Part shown: in pieces, positions 51,958 to 61,165 of the stretch
How the letters are laid out: every line of letters starts with the position of its first letter
Position numbering within the stretch: position 1 is the first letter of the stretch
Source: Lachnospiraceae bacterium NC2004
Lineage (GTDB): Bacteria; Bacillota; Clostridia; Lachnospirales; Lachnospiraceae
Direction of reading: 5' to 3'
Length of the DNA: 64,000 nucleotides
NCBI GenBank assembly: GCA_000621905.1
Contig: JHXB01000003.1
Location: forward strand, 186,001 to 250,000
Notes under the pieces: generated by a model
Seen by the model: only the letters and a program-made list of their open reading frames with translations
Told to the model about the DNA's origin: nothing
Databases searched by the model: none
Translations under genes and position numbers: made by a program

Positions 51958-53240
51958 AATATCTCCTTAATCTCTTCAACATTCTTGATAAAATCATCAA
52001 TATCGTTATCGCTATGCGCTGCTGATATAAACATTGCTTCAAACTGAGAAGGTGCAAGATATATCATCTTATCAAGCATAGCATTAAAATACACTGCATA
52101 CTTATCAGTATCAGATGATATAGCTGTTTCGTAGTCATTTACATCAACATCAGTAAAAAATACTGAAAGTAATGATCCTATCTGATTGACATGCACTTTG
52201 TTACCAAGCACGAATCTAATTCCTACTGCAAGGTGCTTTCCCATATCTTCAAGCCTTTGGTACAACCCATTCTTATTCTCTTCGATAAGAATCTTGAGTG
52301 TCTCTATGCCGGCAGTTGTCGCAATAGGATTACCTGAAAGCGTTCCAGCCTGGTATACCCCTCCAAGAGGTGCTACAACATCCATTACCTCCTTAGCGCC
52401 TCCATAGGCAGCTAACGGCATTCCACCTCCCACTATCTTGCCTAAGGTAACCAGATCCGGTTTAACACCATAGTATTCACCTGCACCTCCCAAAGACAGC
52501 CTAAATCCGGTTATAACTTCATCAAATATCAACAAGGCGTTATTCTTCTTAGTAATCTCCCTTAGACCCTCTAAAAAGCCTTTGTCAGGAAGAACTACTC
52601 CCATATTGGCAGCAACCGGCTCGACTATAACAGCAGCTACTTGGTCTTTATTCTCATTAAACAACTCCTCAACAGACCGAAGATTGTTATATTCAGCAAC
52701 AAGCGTGTCATCCGCGTAACCTTTCGGAACCCCGAGGCTGTCCGGAACAGATCCGGTCAATGCACCCGAGCCCGCTTTAACCAACATCCCGTCTGAATGT
52801 CCGTGATAGCATCCTCTAAACTTAATTATCTTGTCTTTACCGGTATATCCTCTTGCCACCCTTATAGCACTCATACATGCTTCAGTCCCTGAACTTACAA
52901 GTCTTACTTTTTCAATAGCAGGAACTGTATCTACAATAAGGCTAGCAAGAATCTCCTCCTTAGCTGTTGGTGCGCCAAATGACAATCCATCATCACAAGC
53001 CTTTTTAACTGCGTCTACCACTCTATCATCAGCATGCCCCAGAATCATAGGTCCCCAGGAACACACATAATCGGTATATTCATTGTCATCCACATCATAT
53101 ATCTTGTTTCTTTTGGCATGACTTATAAAAAACGGTGTTCTGTTAACACTATAAAACGCTCTGACAGGGCTGTTTACTCCACCGGGAATTATTCTTTTGG
53201 ATTTATCAAAAAGTGTCTTAGATCTAGAATCCAAACTCAT
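51954..53240 (-). CDS. hemL: Glutamate-1-semialdehyde 2,1-aminomutase
   Basis: 428 aa from the ATG at 53240 (AAGGAAGG upstream). PLP enzyme forming 5-aminolevulinate. NSPVRAFYSV near the start, SSGTEACMSAIRVARGYTGKDKIIKFRGCYHGH, and the PLP lysine in DLVTLGKIVGGGMP. Starts 13 bp after hemB. With hemA, hemB, hemC and cobA-hemD it completes uroporphyrinogen III synthesis for siroheme. Confidence 0.95.
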   Translation of the reverse strand: MSLDSRSKTLFDKSKRIIPGGVNSPVRAFYSVNRTPFFISHAKRNKIYDVDDNEYTDYVCSWGPMILGHADDRVVDAVKKACDDGLSFGAPTAKEEILASLIVDTVPAIEKVRLVSSGTEACMSAIRVARGYTGKDKIIKFRGCYHGHSDGMLVKAGSGALTGSVPDSLGVPKGYADDTLVAEYNNLRSVEELFNENKDQVAAVIVEPVAANMGVVLPDKGFLEGLREITKKNNALLIFDEVITGFRLSLGGAGEYYGVKPDLVTLGKIVGGGMPLAAYGGAKEVMDVVAPLGGVYQAGTLSGNPIATTAGIETLKILIEENKNGLYQRLEDMGKHLAVGIRFVLGNKVHVNQIGSLLSVFFTDVDVNDYETAISSDTDKYAVYFNAMLDKMIYLAPSQFEAMFISAAHSDNDIDDFIKNVEEIKEIL

Positions 53241-53253
53241 AATGCACCTTCCT

Positions 53254-54222
53254 TTAATTACTTTCATTAAGCCACTTGGCTACATCAAGAGCATGATAAG
53301 TAATAATAATCTTCGCTCCGGCTCTCTTCATTGCAATCATATTCTCCATCACAATTCTCTTCTCATCTATCCACCCGTTACGAGCCGCTGCCTTTACCAT
53401 AGAATACTCACCGCTCACATTGTAGACAGCCAAAGGGTATTCTGTCTGTTCTGAGATGCTTTTTAAGACATCAAGGTACGCCAATCCCGGCTTAACCATA
53501 ATAATATCAGCGCCCTCATCAATATCGCTAAAACACTCTCTTATCGCCTCTTTGCCGTTACAATAGTCCATCTGATATGTCTTTCTGTCTCCAAATGAAG
53601 GAGCAGAATCTGCAGCATCCCTAAAAGGTCCATAATAAGCTGATGCAAACTTAGCGCTGTATGCCATAATGCTCCTGTTGACAAAACCGTTATCATCAAG
53701 TGCCTTTCTGATAAACTCTACTCTTCCGTCCATCATGTCAGATGGCGCAATAATATCCGCTCCCGCTTTAGCAACACTGACAGCCATCTTGCCGAGAAGT
53801 TCCAATGTCTCATCATTATCTACATCGTGATCATGTACCACTCCACAATGCCCATGAGAAGTGTATTCACATAGGCAAACGTCAGCGATTACCAACAAAT
53901 CCTTGTTCTTCTCCTTGATATGTCTTATTGCCTTTTGCACTATTCCTTCGTCATTATAAGCTTCGCTTCCCAGTTCATCCTTCTTCTTTGGTATACCAAA
54001 GAGCAGAATTGCTGGAATATTAAGCTTCGAAATTACATCAAGCTCTTCATCAATCCTGTCAATCGACCACTGATATATTCCCGGCATCGAGTCAACCGGT
54101 TCCTTTATATCATTACCTTCTTTGACAAATATCGGACAAACCAAATCATCAACACTGACTTTAGTCTCTCTTACCAATCGCCTCATTGTCTCATTTACTC
54201 TAAGTCTTCTCATTCTAAACAT
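53254..54222 (-). CDS. hemB: Porphobilinogen synthase
   Basis: 322 aa. Condenses two 5-aminolevulinates. Zinc/metal-site region ADVCLCEYTSHGHCGVVHDHD has three cysteines (zinc type); active-site lysines lie in SAKFASAYYGPFRDA and MVKPGLAYLD. Starts 16 bp after the cobA-hemD stop. Confidence 0.95.
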   Translation of the reverse strand: MFRMRRLRVNETMRRLVRETKVSVDDLVCPIFVKEGNDIKEPVDSMPGIYQWSIDRIDEELDVISKLNIPAILLFGIPKKKDELGSEAYNDEGIVQKAIRHIKEKNKDLLVIADVCLCEYTSHGHCGVVHDHDVDNDETLELLGKMAVSVAKAGADIIAPSDMMDGRVEFIRKALDDNGFVNRSIMAYSAKFASAYYGPFRDAADSAPSFGDRKTYQMDYCNGKEAIRECFSDIDEGADIIMVKPGLAYLDVLKSISEQTEYPLAVYNVSGEYSMVKAAARNGWIDEKRIVMENMIAMKRAGAKIIITYHALDVAKWLNESN

Positions 54223-54238
54223 ATAGTTTCCTCACGTA

Positions 54239-55753
54239 TCACAGATCTTTAATCGCCCTTAACAATCCATCCACACTCTGTACGGATGAAACGGCATCTA
54301 TACACTCCCCGTAATTCTTCAACCTAGACGATGTAACCTCTCCTATACATACCTTTTTAATATCAGAAGGTATACTTATATCGCGTTCTTTTAACTCATT
54401 CATAAAAGCCGTAACACCGGATGCACTCGCAAATACTAGGTGCGACATACACTTAAGATGCTTAAAATGCTCAGTTTTCCGGCCTCTGACATCATATATT
54501 TCAATGACTGTACTCTTGGCTTTCCATCTGTCCTTCCACTCTTTTAACTCTTCACTTCCCTGCTTAGCTCTGGGAATAAGAATCTTATCGTTCACATTGA
54601 CAACATTTTCAAACTCACAACACAAAGTCCTTAATGTGTACTTAGACGGAATAAAATCTGCTGAAAATCCATATCTGCCAAGAGCCTGCTTAGTTCCCTC
54701 ACCAAGTACCGCAAACTTAACTCCTGATAATACTCTGTAATCTATTCTTTCTTTAAGGAGCATTTCAAAAAACAGAGTCACTGCATTTCTGCTTGTAAAC
54801 AATATCCAGGTGTATTCTTTTATGCCATCTCCGACTACAATACCCTTAAGACTATCAATCGCCTCTTTATCAAGAACTACTTCCATATCACATAAAAGCG
54901 CTGTCTTAACACCTTCTTTGGCAAATGTATCCGATATCTTTCGGTAAAGTGATGCTGTAGCCGTGACTCCTACAATCTTCTCATCGTCTTTTTTGTCAAA
55001 TGATGTCGCCTTATCTGAATACTCATCATAATGATAATTCTTAGCTGCTGTGTCTCCTATCACTATTACTGCAGGTGATTTAATCCCTTCTTCTCTTACC
55101 TTAGATACTATGTCCGAAAGTGTTCCTCTTACAGTCTTTTCATATACCGTCGTTCCCTCGCTTATTACGGCGGCAGGCGTATAATGTGGCTTACCGTTAT
55201 CAATCAAGCCCTTAACAATAGTTGAAAGATTAGAAAGCCCCATGAGGAATATCAAAGTTCCTTCAGTATCTGCTAAATTAGCAAAATCTATCTCTTCTAA
55301 AAGCTCGTCATCCTTTCTATGCCCGGTTATTACATGAAAACTTCTTGCAACCTCTCTATGAGTTACCGGAATCCCTGCATTTAAAGGAACAGCAATTGCT
55401 GAAGTGATTCCGGGAACCACCTCGTAGGCAATATCATTATCTATAAGCTTCTCAATCTCTTCACCGCCTCTGCCAAACACAAAGGGATCTCCACCTTTTA
55501 AGCGAACGACAATATCATGTCTGCCTGCAGCATCAACTATTATCTCATTGATTTCTTCCTGCTTGCGATAATGTCTGCCGGGTTCCTTGCCGACATATAT
55601 CTTCTCACAATCATTACTTGTATGTGAAAGAAGTTCATAGCTTGATAATCTGTCGTAAATGATACAGTCACATTGTTCTATTAACTTAAGTCCTTTAAGG
55701 GTTATTAGGTCCGGATCCCCCGGCCCCGCCCCAACTAGGTACACTTTACTCAT
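54239..55753 (-). CDS. cobA-hemD: Uroporphyrinogen-III C-methyltransferase / uroporphyrinogen-III synthase fusion
   Basis: 504 aa. Residues about 1-245 are SUMT: VGAGPGDPDLITLKGL, VRLKGGDPFVFGRGGEE, VVPGITSAIAVPLNAGIPVTHR, TLIFLMG. Residues about 255-504 are HemD (VGVTATASLYRKI, WILFTSRNAVTLFFEML, FASASGVTAF). It closes the uroporphyrinogen III ring and methylates it to precorrin-2. This fusion is common in Clostridia. hemC is upstream, separated by 42 bp that holds a copy of the interspersed repeat. Confidence 0.95.
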   Translation of the reverse strand: MSKVYLVGAGPGDPDLITLKGLKLIEQCDCIIYDRLSSYELLSHTSNDCEKIYVGKEPGRHYRKQEEINEIIVDAAGRHDIVVRLKGGDPFVFGRGGEEIEKLIDNDIAYEVVPGITSAIAVPLNAGIPVTHREVARSFHVITGHRKDDELLEEIDFANLADTEGTLIFLMGLSNLSTIVKGLIDNGKPHYTPAAVISEGTTVYEKTVRGTLSDIVSKVREEGIKSPAVIVIGDTAAKNYHYDEYSDKATSFDKKDDEKIVGVTATASLYRKISDTFAKEGVKTALLCDMEVVLDKEAIDSLKGIVVGDGIKEYTWILFTSRNAVTLFFEMLLKERIDYRVLSGVKFAVLGEGTKQALGRYGFSADFIPSKYTLRTLCCEFENVVNVNDKILIPRAKQGSEELKEWKDRWKAKSTVIEIYDVRGRKTEHFKHLKCMSHLVFASASGVTAFMNELKERDISIPSDIKKVCIGEVTSSRLKNYGECIDAVSSVQSVDGLLRAIKDL

Positions 55754-55767
55754 AATAACTTCCTCTA

Positions 55768-55795
55768 AGATTCTTCGCTTGCGCTCAGAATGACA
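55768..55795. repeat. Interspersed repeat, copy 3
   Basis: AGATTCTTCGCTTGCGCTCA then GAATGACA, one base longer than the 8547-8573 copy. It fills the 42-bp gap between hemC and cobA-hemD inside an operon, so it is transcribed. Confidence 0.75.
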
Positions 55796-56704
55796 TTAAA
55801 TTGTGAGCTCCCTAACTATCTTCTCAGCAAGTTCTACATATTCCTTAAAATCCCCTTCTTGATGAGCAGTCCTAACCACAAGTTCATCCCCCTCACCAAA
55901 TGCCTTAGACGCATCAATACTAAGCTTATCCCCCTCAACCTTCGCTCTCACTGCCAAAGGTTCATGACATCCCGCATTCAAATCTCTTAATATCTTCTGC
56001 TCTGTCATCAACTCCAAATACGACGCCTCATCCTTAATAGCCTCTATATATGGTGCTATCTCATCATCAGTTCGACCTTCTATCGCAATAATCGCCTGGC
56101 CGCCTGCGGGCAAGATTTCATTTTCATCAAAGAAATGATAATTAAGCTCTTTATCTTCTAAGAGATTAAGCCTGATAAGTCCAGCTGCCGCAAGTAGCGT
56201 AGCGTCATATTCTTTATTCTTTACTTTATCAACTCTGGTAGGAACGTTACCCCTGATACTCTTACATTCAAAAAGCGGATACATCCTATTAAGTTGATAC
56301 TGCCTTCTGGGGCTATCAGTTCCGACAATAATCCTGCCTTTTATGTCTTCTATATTCTCTCCAAGATCTTTTCTGTATACCAACACATCTCTGACATCTG
56401 CTCTGACAAGAGTTGCAAGAATTCTAAGCTCTTCAGGAATATTAACCGACATATCCTTGGCACTGTGTACTGCGATATCTATCTCTCCTGACATAAGAGC
56501 ATATTCTAATTCTTTAGCGAAAACACCGCTGCCTTTAAACTCAGGAAGAGGCGTTACTCTATCCTTATCTGCCTTGGTGTTAATAATAACCCTTTCAGTC
56601 TCGATGTTAGGAAACTTCTTCTTTAGCGCTTTTTCAACCATTTCGGTCTGGATAAGAGCAAGCTTACTACCTCTGGTTCCTATTCTAATTGTTCTGTTAC
56701 TCAT
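55796..56704 (-). CDS. hemC: Hydroxymethylbilane synthase
   Basis: 302 aa. Joins four porphobilinogens. IRIGTRGSKLALIQTEMV at the N-terminus, HSAKDMSV, GTDSPRRQYQL and the dipyrromethane cofactor cysteine in NAGCHEPLAV (about 245). Starts 3 bp after the sirC stop. Confidence 0.96.
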   Translation of the reverse strand: MSNRTIRIGTRGSKLALIQTEMVEKALKKKFPNIETERVIINTKADKDRVTPLPEFKGSGVFAKELEYALMSGEIDIAVHSAKDMSVNIPEELRILATLVRADVRDVLVYRKDLGENIEDIKGRIIVGTDSPRRQYQLNRMYPLFECKSIRGNVPTRVDKVKNKEYDATLLAAAGLIRLNLLEDKELNYHFFDENEILPAGGQAIIAIEGRTDDEIAPYIEAIKDEASYLELMTEQKILRDLNAGCHEPLAVRAKVEGDKLSIDASKAFGEGDELVVRTAHQEGDFKEYVELAEKIVRELTI

Positions 56705-56707
56705 AGA

Positions 56708-57352
56708 TTATCCTTCTCCTAAATCCGATAAACGCTTATTAACGGTTTCAAATGAAAGCTCTCCTGAATTACTGTCGCACTGCTCTAATAGGTCATAACT
56801 TACATTTTTCCTTATATCATAGTCACTTATTTTTGACCTAAGTAAATCTTTATAGCGGTCTAATGTATCGACTAATCTTCCATAGTACGAAGGTATTGCT
56901 TTCTTTATCTTATTTCTGATATATCCTGCCGCCGCCGGAAACTTACCTCCTGTAGAAACAGCTATTACAAGGTCTTCTTGTTTCTCAATAGCCGGGAAGA
57001 AGAAAGTACTCTTATCCTTGACATCAACAACGTTTATTGGAATACCTTTAGATTGACAGAGGTTAGAGATATGTGTTTGAACATCTTCATCATCTGTTGC
57101 TGCAACAACAAAACATAAATCGTCTTCATTTGCAATAAGATACTTATCATCGTAATCATGCTTTATAAGCGTTATACTATATTCTTCAATCTTAGAAAGA
57201 GCAATTAATTCATCTGAAAAATCCCTGCTTACTACGATTATATGAACTCCAAAATCAATAAGAATCTTTATCTTGTGAAGCGCTATTCTTCCACCGCCTA
57301 TTACCAGGACAGTCTTACCTTCTACTTCAACCATAAGCGGAAAACAAGCCAA
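56708..57352 (-). CDS. Precorrin-2 dehydrogenase / siroheme ferrochelatase-type protein
   Basis: 214 aa, Met8/SirC-like. NAD-binding FPLMVEVEGKTVLVIGGGRIALHKIKILIDFG (5-36), then VVAATDDEDVQTHISNLCQSKGIPINVVD and FFPAIEKQEDLVIAVSTGGKFPAAAGYIRNKI. Oxidises precorrin-2 to sirohydrochlorin and may insert iron. No SUMT domain; that is in the cobA-hemD fusion. Six bp after hemA. Confidence 0.92.
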   Translation of the reverse strand: MACFPLMVEVEGKTVLVIGGGRIALHKIKILIDFGVHIIVVSRDFSDELIALSKIEEYSITLIKHDYDDKYLIANEDDLCFVVAATDDEDVQTHISNLCQSKGIPINVVDVKDKSTFFFPAIEKQEDLVIAVSTGGKFPAAAGYIRNKIKKAIPSYYGRLVDTLDRYKDLLRSKISDYDIRKNVSYDLLEQCDSNSGELSFETVNKRLSDLGEG

Positions 57353-57358
57353 TGTTAA

Positions 57359-58525
57359 TCATCCTCCGTTTTCTTCTACATAAACCTTCTCTAGTACTCT
57401 AAGAAACGTACTGCTGTCAAGGGTTTCTTTGAGATAAATAATCATCTTTTCAAACCAATCCTCATTAGATCCAATCAATGATTTAAAATTCCTGATATAT
57501 AGTTTCTTTAAAACATCTTCCACACATTCACTAATTATCTCGTTAACCTTAACAGCTTCACTTATCTTAATATCATTATTATTCTTAGCCAGGTTCTTGA
57601 CATAATCTATCCCAAGTAAACTGACATTTTCTAAATCTTCTATATCTCTGTCTATGTCATATGGAACAGATAAATCAACAATCAAAACATCATCAGAGCT
57701 ATTCTTAGATTTAATATATTCATCCAGCGTTATGGTATAGTGCGGGCTTTTAGTCGCACTGACAATGACAGCTACATCGTTAATATAGTCATACCTTTTA
57801 TGGTAATCAATCCATGTAATCTTCTCAGATTCTATAATCTCATTACCCTTGTTATGCCTTCTACTTGTACCGATAACACTTATATTCTTGTCAATCAAAT
57901 CTTTGGCAACAATAGAACCAATCTGGCCTGTAGCTCCTATAACCAGAACCTTTCGGCCCTTAGGAAGATAATCCTCGATATAGTTAGCAGTAAGTGTTCC
58001 AACCGATGTAGGCATCTCTTTTATACGAGTCTTACTCTTGGTAAGTTTCGCACAGTTAAATGCACCTTGAAAAAGAAGATTAATTTCAACATCAACTGCT
58101 CCTATACCTTGAGACAATTGATACGCTTCTTTTACCTGATGGAGAATCTCATCTTCTCCAAGCACCATGGAATCCATTCCGGAAACCACTTTAAAAAGAT
58201 GGCGAACAGCGTCTATCCCTTGATAGAAAAGACAATTCTTACGAATCATGCTGCGAGATATATCTTTAAACTCAGAAAACGCTTCCTCTATCCTTCTAAG
58301 ACTCTTTCCTTCATCAGCATAAAAGAATCCTATCTTCCCGTAATTGTCTTGTCTCGCAGTGACATATAATTCGCTTCGATTGCAGGTTGAAACTATAACA
58401 CCACCGGATATTATCTTCTTGTCTATCAAGTATTTAAGAAACGCCTTAGTCTGATCTTCAGAAAATGAAAATTGCTGTCTTAATTCAGCTCCGGTTCTTT
58501 TATAGCTAACACTTACACATATCAT
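57359..58525 (-). CDS. hemA: Glutamyl-tRNA reductase
   Basis: 388 aa. First step of C5 tetrapyrrole synthesis. The catalytic cysteine is in IVSTCNRSELYVT (about 45-57), the NADP domain has VIGATGQIGSIVAKDL, and GMDSMVLGEDEILHQVK is diagnostic. Shorter than typical (about 400-450), with a reduced C-terminal dimerisation part. Placed in the sulfur operon, so its product probably serves siroheme for sulfite reductase. Confidence 0.94.
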   Translation of the reverse strand: MICVSVSYKRTGAELRQQFSFSEDQTKAFLKYLIDKKIISGGVIVSTCNRSELYVTARQDNYGKIGFFYADEGKSLRRIEEAFSEFKDISRSMIRKNCLFYQGIDAVRHLFKVVSGMDSMVLGEDEILHQVKEAYQLSQGIGAVDVEINLLFQGAFNCAKLTKSKTRIKEMPTSVGTLTANYIEDYLPKGRKVLVIGATGQIGSIVAKDLIDKNISVIGTSRRHNKGNEIIESEKITWIDYHKRYDYINDVAVIVSATKSPHYTITLDEYIKSKNSSDDVLIVDLSVPYDIDRDIEDLENVSLLGIDYVKNLAKNNNDIKISEAVKVNEIISECVEDVLKKLYIRNFKSLIGSNEDWFEKMIIYLKETLDSSTFLRVLEKVYVEENGG

Positions 58526-58543
58526 TAATCATCAACTCCACAG

Positions 58544-58792
58544 TTAATCTTCTTCAACTTTTTTGACAATCAATGTATAGGTACCGTCTTCATTATCATT
58601 AAGTTTAAGAATCTTATGTCCTTCTTCCTTGATACTTCTTGGAACATTCTGTAAAGGTTCTCCATCATTTAACCTCACTTCAAGAATATCTCCATCGTCT
58701 AATTCTTCTAAAGCAACCTTAGCTTTTACAAATGTTACCGGACACACAACATCGGTAATATCAACTCTATCTGTTATTTCAAAATCAGCCAT
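58544..58792 (-). CDS. TusA-like sulfur carrier, 82 aa
   Basis: TusA/SirA fold (sulfurtransferase TusA family). ITDVVCPVTFVKAKVALEELDDGDILEVRLNDGEP; the sulfur-bearing cysteine is C17. The usual CPxP reads CPVT. It lies between sulfite reductase (22 bp) and hemA, so it may accept sulfide or persulfide from the reductase, or pass sulfur to the ThiS-like carrier. Confidence 0.9.
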   Translation of the reverse strand: MADFEITDRVDITDVVCPVTFVKAKVALEELDDGDILEVRLNDGEPLQNVPRSIKEEGHKILKLNDNEDGTYTLIVKKVEED

Positions 58793-58813
58793 CTTATATC
58801 TCCTTTATCTTCT

Positions 58814-59677
58814 TTATCCTTCATAAGCTTCGTTAAGAACTTTTTTAAGCTTATCTAGACCAACTCTGTCTATAGTTACTTTAAAGCGCTCGCCCGCCTT
58901 AGCATTGTCATCAAAGAACTGAATAGCAGCGTCTGTAACTCTAAAGAGTTGCTCCTCATCAGTAATAAGAGGAACAAGTTCCTGTCCCATGCTTATGTTA
59001 TTGCCAAAGGTTCCGCCAAACGATACCCAGTAGGCAGGAGCGCTATCCCATGCATCGGTAGGACACGATTTAACACATCGACCACAATAGTTACATTTGT
59101 CGTAATCGACATCTACCTTACCGTCTTCAATCTTTATTGCATCAAGTCGGCACACCTTAGCGCACAGACCACAGTTGATACAATCCTCAGACTTCCACTT
59201 CATCTCTAAAGCGCCCTTTATTCCGACATCATTCTCCTCTGCCTTAAGACAATTATTCTGACACCCGGTCACACCGAACTTGAACTTGTGAGGAAGCTCT
59301 CTACCGAAATATCTGTCATTTAACTTTAAGGCTATGTTATAAGTATCAATATTACCGCTTGGACAGATTTCACTGCCCTGACAAGCAGTTACCGTCCTAA
59401 CTCTCGGTCCACATACACCCGGCTTACAGCCACCCTCAGCTAGCGCATCCTTAACTTCATCAATGTTTTCAAGCTTGATAAAAGGAATCTCAACGCCCTG
59501 TCTTGACGTAAGATGTACATGTCCGTCACCAAACTTATCAGCTACCTCTGCAATCTTTTTAAGATTCTCTGAAGTTAATGTGCCTCCTACAACTGCCAAG
59601 CGAAGTGAAAAGTTGTTCTTATGTTTTTGGCGCATAAAACCGCCCTTTTTTAAAGTTGCATAATCTACATCTGCCAT
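58814..59677 (-). CDS. Siroheme sulfite reductase with fused 4Fe-4S ferredoxin domain
   Basis: 287 aa. Half-size nitrite/sulfite reductase. The siroheme-[4Fe-4S] ligands are C99, C105 (CQGSEIC) and C139, C143 (CQNNC). A ferredoxin insert carries two [4Fe-4S] motifs, CINCGLCAKVC (166-176) and CNYCGRCVKSC (195-205). HLTSRQGVEIPF is the conserved substrate-side motif. This layout resembles AsrC and small anaerobic sulfite reductases. In this operon it would reduce sulfite to sulfide for assimilation. Confidence 0.9.
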   Translation of the reverse strand: MADVDYATLKKGGFMRQKHKNNFSLRLAVVGGTLTSENLKKIAEVADKFGDGHVHLTSRQGVEIPFIKLENIDEVKDALAEGGCKPGVCGPRVRTVTACQGSEICPSGNIDTYNIALKLNDRYFGRELPHKFKFGVTGCQNNCLKAEENDVGIKGALEMKWKSEDCINCGLCAKVCRLDAIKIEDGKVDVDYDKCNYCGRCVKSCPTDAWDSAPAYWVSFGGTFGNNISMGQELVPLITDEEQLFRVTDAAIQFFDDNAKAGERFKVTIDRVGLDKLKKVLNEAYEG

Positions 59678-59688
59678 AGTATCTCTCC

Positions 59689-60930
59689 TTATTTTGTATT
59701 ATTAACTGCGTTAGTAAAATCTTCTTTTAAGTCCTTGATGTCTTCTATACCAACACTAATCCTTATCAAGTCATCATATACTCCCGATTGCTCTTGCTCT
59801 TCCTTCGAAAGAGTCACTGCAATCGTGGATGCAGGATGAAGAACCAAAGTCTTAGTATCTCCTATATTTGATAAAATATAAGGAATCTTTATCTCATTCA
59901 TTATTGCGAATGCTCTCTCTTTGCTGCCAACACGAACTGTCACAATCGCTCCATATCTGCCATTAAGCTGATCAGTTGCCAATTTATGATATGCACTTTC
60001 TTCTAATCCCGGATAATTAACAACAAAACTATCATCCAACTCTTTTAGATGACGAGCTAACTCCAATGCATTGTCACACTCTCTTTCTAACCTTAGTCCC
60101 AAAGTCTCAAGTCCCAATATGTTAAGAAATGCATTCTGTGGTGAAAGGCATCCTCCTGTACTTCTAAACAATCCCGCTCTAAGTTTGGCAATGTATGCTA
60201 ACGGGCCAAACTTCTTATAAGGAATAAGTCCCGGATACCTATCGTCCCACTTAAACTTACCGCCCGAAATCAAAATTCCACTTATCGCATCACTGTTACC
60301 GTTAATATACTTAGATGATGAATGAACAACCACATCAGCTCCCAATGATAAAGGCTTAACAAGATAAGGCGTCGCTGTGGTATTATCAATTATCAGCGGA
60401 ATATTATGTGAATGTGCTACATTGGCAAGCGCACTAATATCTGTCACATCAAGTTTAGGATTGCCTATTGTTTCCGCAAATATAACCCTTGTCTTTTCAG
60501 TTATAAGTTTCTCATATTCATCAGGAAGATTATGAGCGACATATCTAGTAGTGATTCCAAAAGCCTCAAGTTCAGTAAAGAGTTCAACCGTTCCACCGTA
60601 AAGTCCGGCAGAAGCAACAACCTCATCTCCACTCTGCAAGACATTCATCAGTGCATTAAAAAGAGCTGACATCCCGGAGGAACAAGCAACTGCGCCAACT
60701 CCTCCCTCAAGAGCTGTTACTCTCTTCTCGAAGTCCTCTATAGTAGGGTTGTTGATTCTCGTATAAGAGAATCCCATTGATTTGTTGGTAAATATCTTCT
60801 CAAGCTCTTCTGCACTCTCATGTTTAAAAGCGCTGCTCTGATATATCGGAATATGAGTAGAACCGTGAGAATAGCTTCCCTTTACATTATGCAATAACAA
60901 TGTATTAAAGCCCAAATAACCACCACTCAT
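59689..60930 (-). CDS. O-acetylhomoserine sulfhydrylase (Cys/Met metabolism PLP enzyme)
   Basis: 413 aa from the ATG at 60930 (AGGAG 11 nt upstream). Makes homocysteine from O-acetylhomoserine and sulfide or a carrier thiocarboxylate. LLHNVKGSYSHGSTHIPIYQSSAF, YTRINNPTIEDFEKRVTALEGG, and the PLP lysine in VVHSSSKYINGNSDAISG. The end (TLVLHPASTIAVTLSKEEQEQSGVYDDLIRISVGIED) is typical of MetY. It precedes sulfite reductase by 11 bp. Confidence 0.92.
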   Translation of the reverse strand: MSGGYLGFNTLLLHNVKGSYSHGSTHIPIYQSSAFKHESAEELEKIFTNKSMGFSYTRINNPTIEDFEKRVTALEGGVGAVACSSGMSALFNALMNVLQSGDEVVASAGLYGGTVELFTELEAFGITTRYVAHNLPDEYEKLITEKTRVIFAETIGNPKLDVTDISALANVAHSHNIPLIIDNTTATPYLVKPLSLGADVVVHSSSKYINGNSDAISGILISGGKFKWDDRYPGLIPYKKFGPLAYIAKLRAGLFRSTGGCLSPQNAFLNILGLETLGLRLERECDNALELARHLKELDDSFVVNYPGLEESAYHKLATDQLNGRYGAIVTVRVGSKERAFAIMNEIKIPYILSNIGDTKTLVLHPASTIAVTLSKEEQEQSGVYDDLIRISVGIEDIKDLKEDFTNAVNNTK

Positions 60931-61054
60931 AATTCTTTTATCTCCTATCTTTTTAGTATGATTTAAAATGATACCATATATAAGCGTATATGAGGAATAT
61001 ATATATACTATCACTAAATATAGGTATTACATATAACCGAAAAAGACAAAAAAA

Positions 61055-61078
61055 CTGCCGTCATGCATATGACAGCAG
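61055..61078 (-). terminator. Terminator after the AprA-like gene
   Basis: CTGC-C-GTCAT / ATGAC-A-GCAG with GCAT loop, followed by seven T on the minus strand. It may attenuate transcription between aprA and the rest of the sulfur operon, in which case metY would need its own promoter. Confidence 0.8.
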
Positions 61079-61165
61079 TAAATTATAGTATCTATTATAT
61101 TGAATAATCATCAGGGCATGCATTATCATGAGAAATGAATATTCTTATTCATAATTAATATCCTC

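Noticed and set aside
61080-61160. Small ORFs (8 and 22 codons) after aprA, the first with a good Shine-Dalgarno
   Set aside because: They overlap each other and the second runs into the terminator stem. Nothing beyond the start signal supports them.
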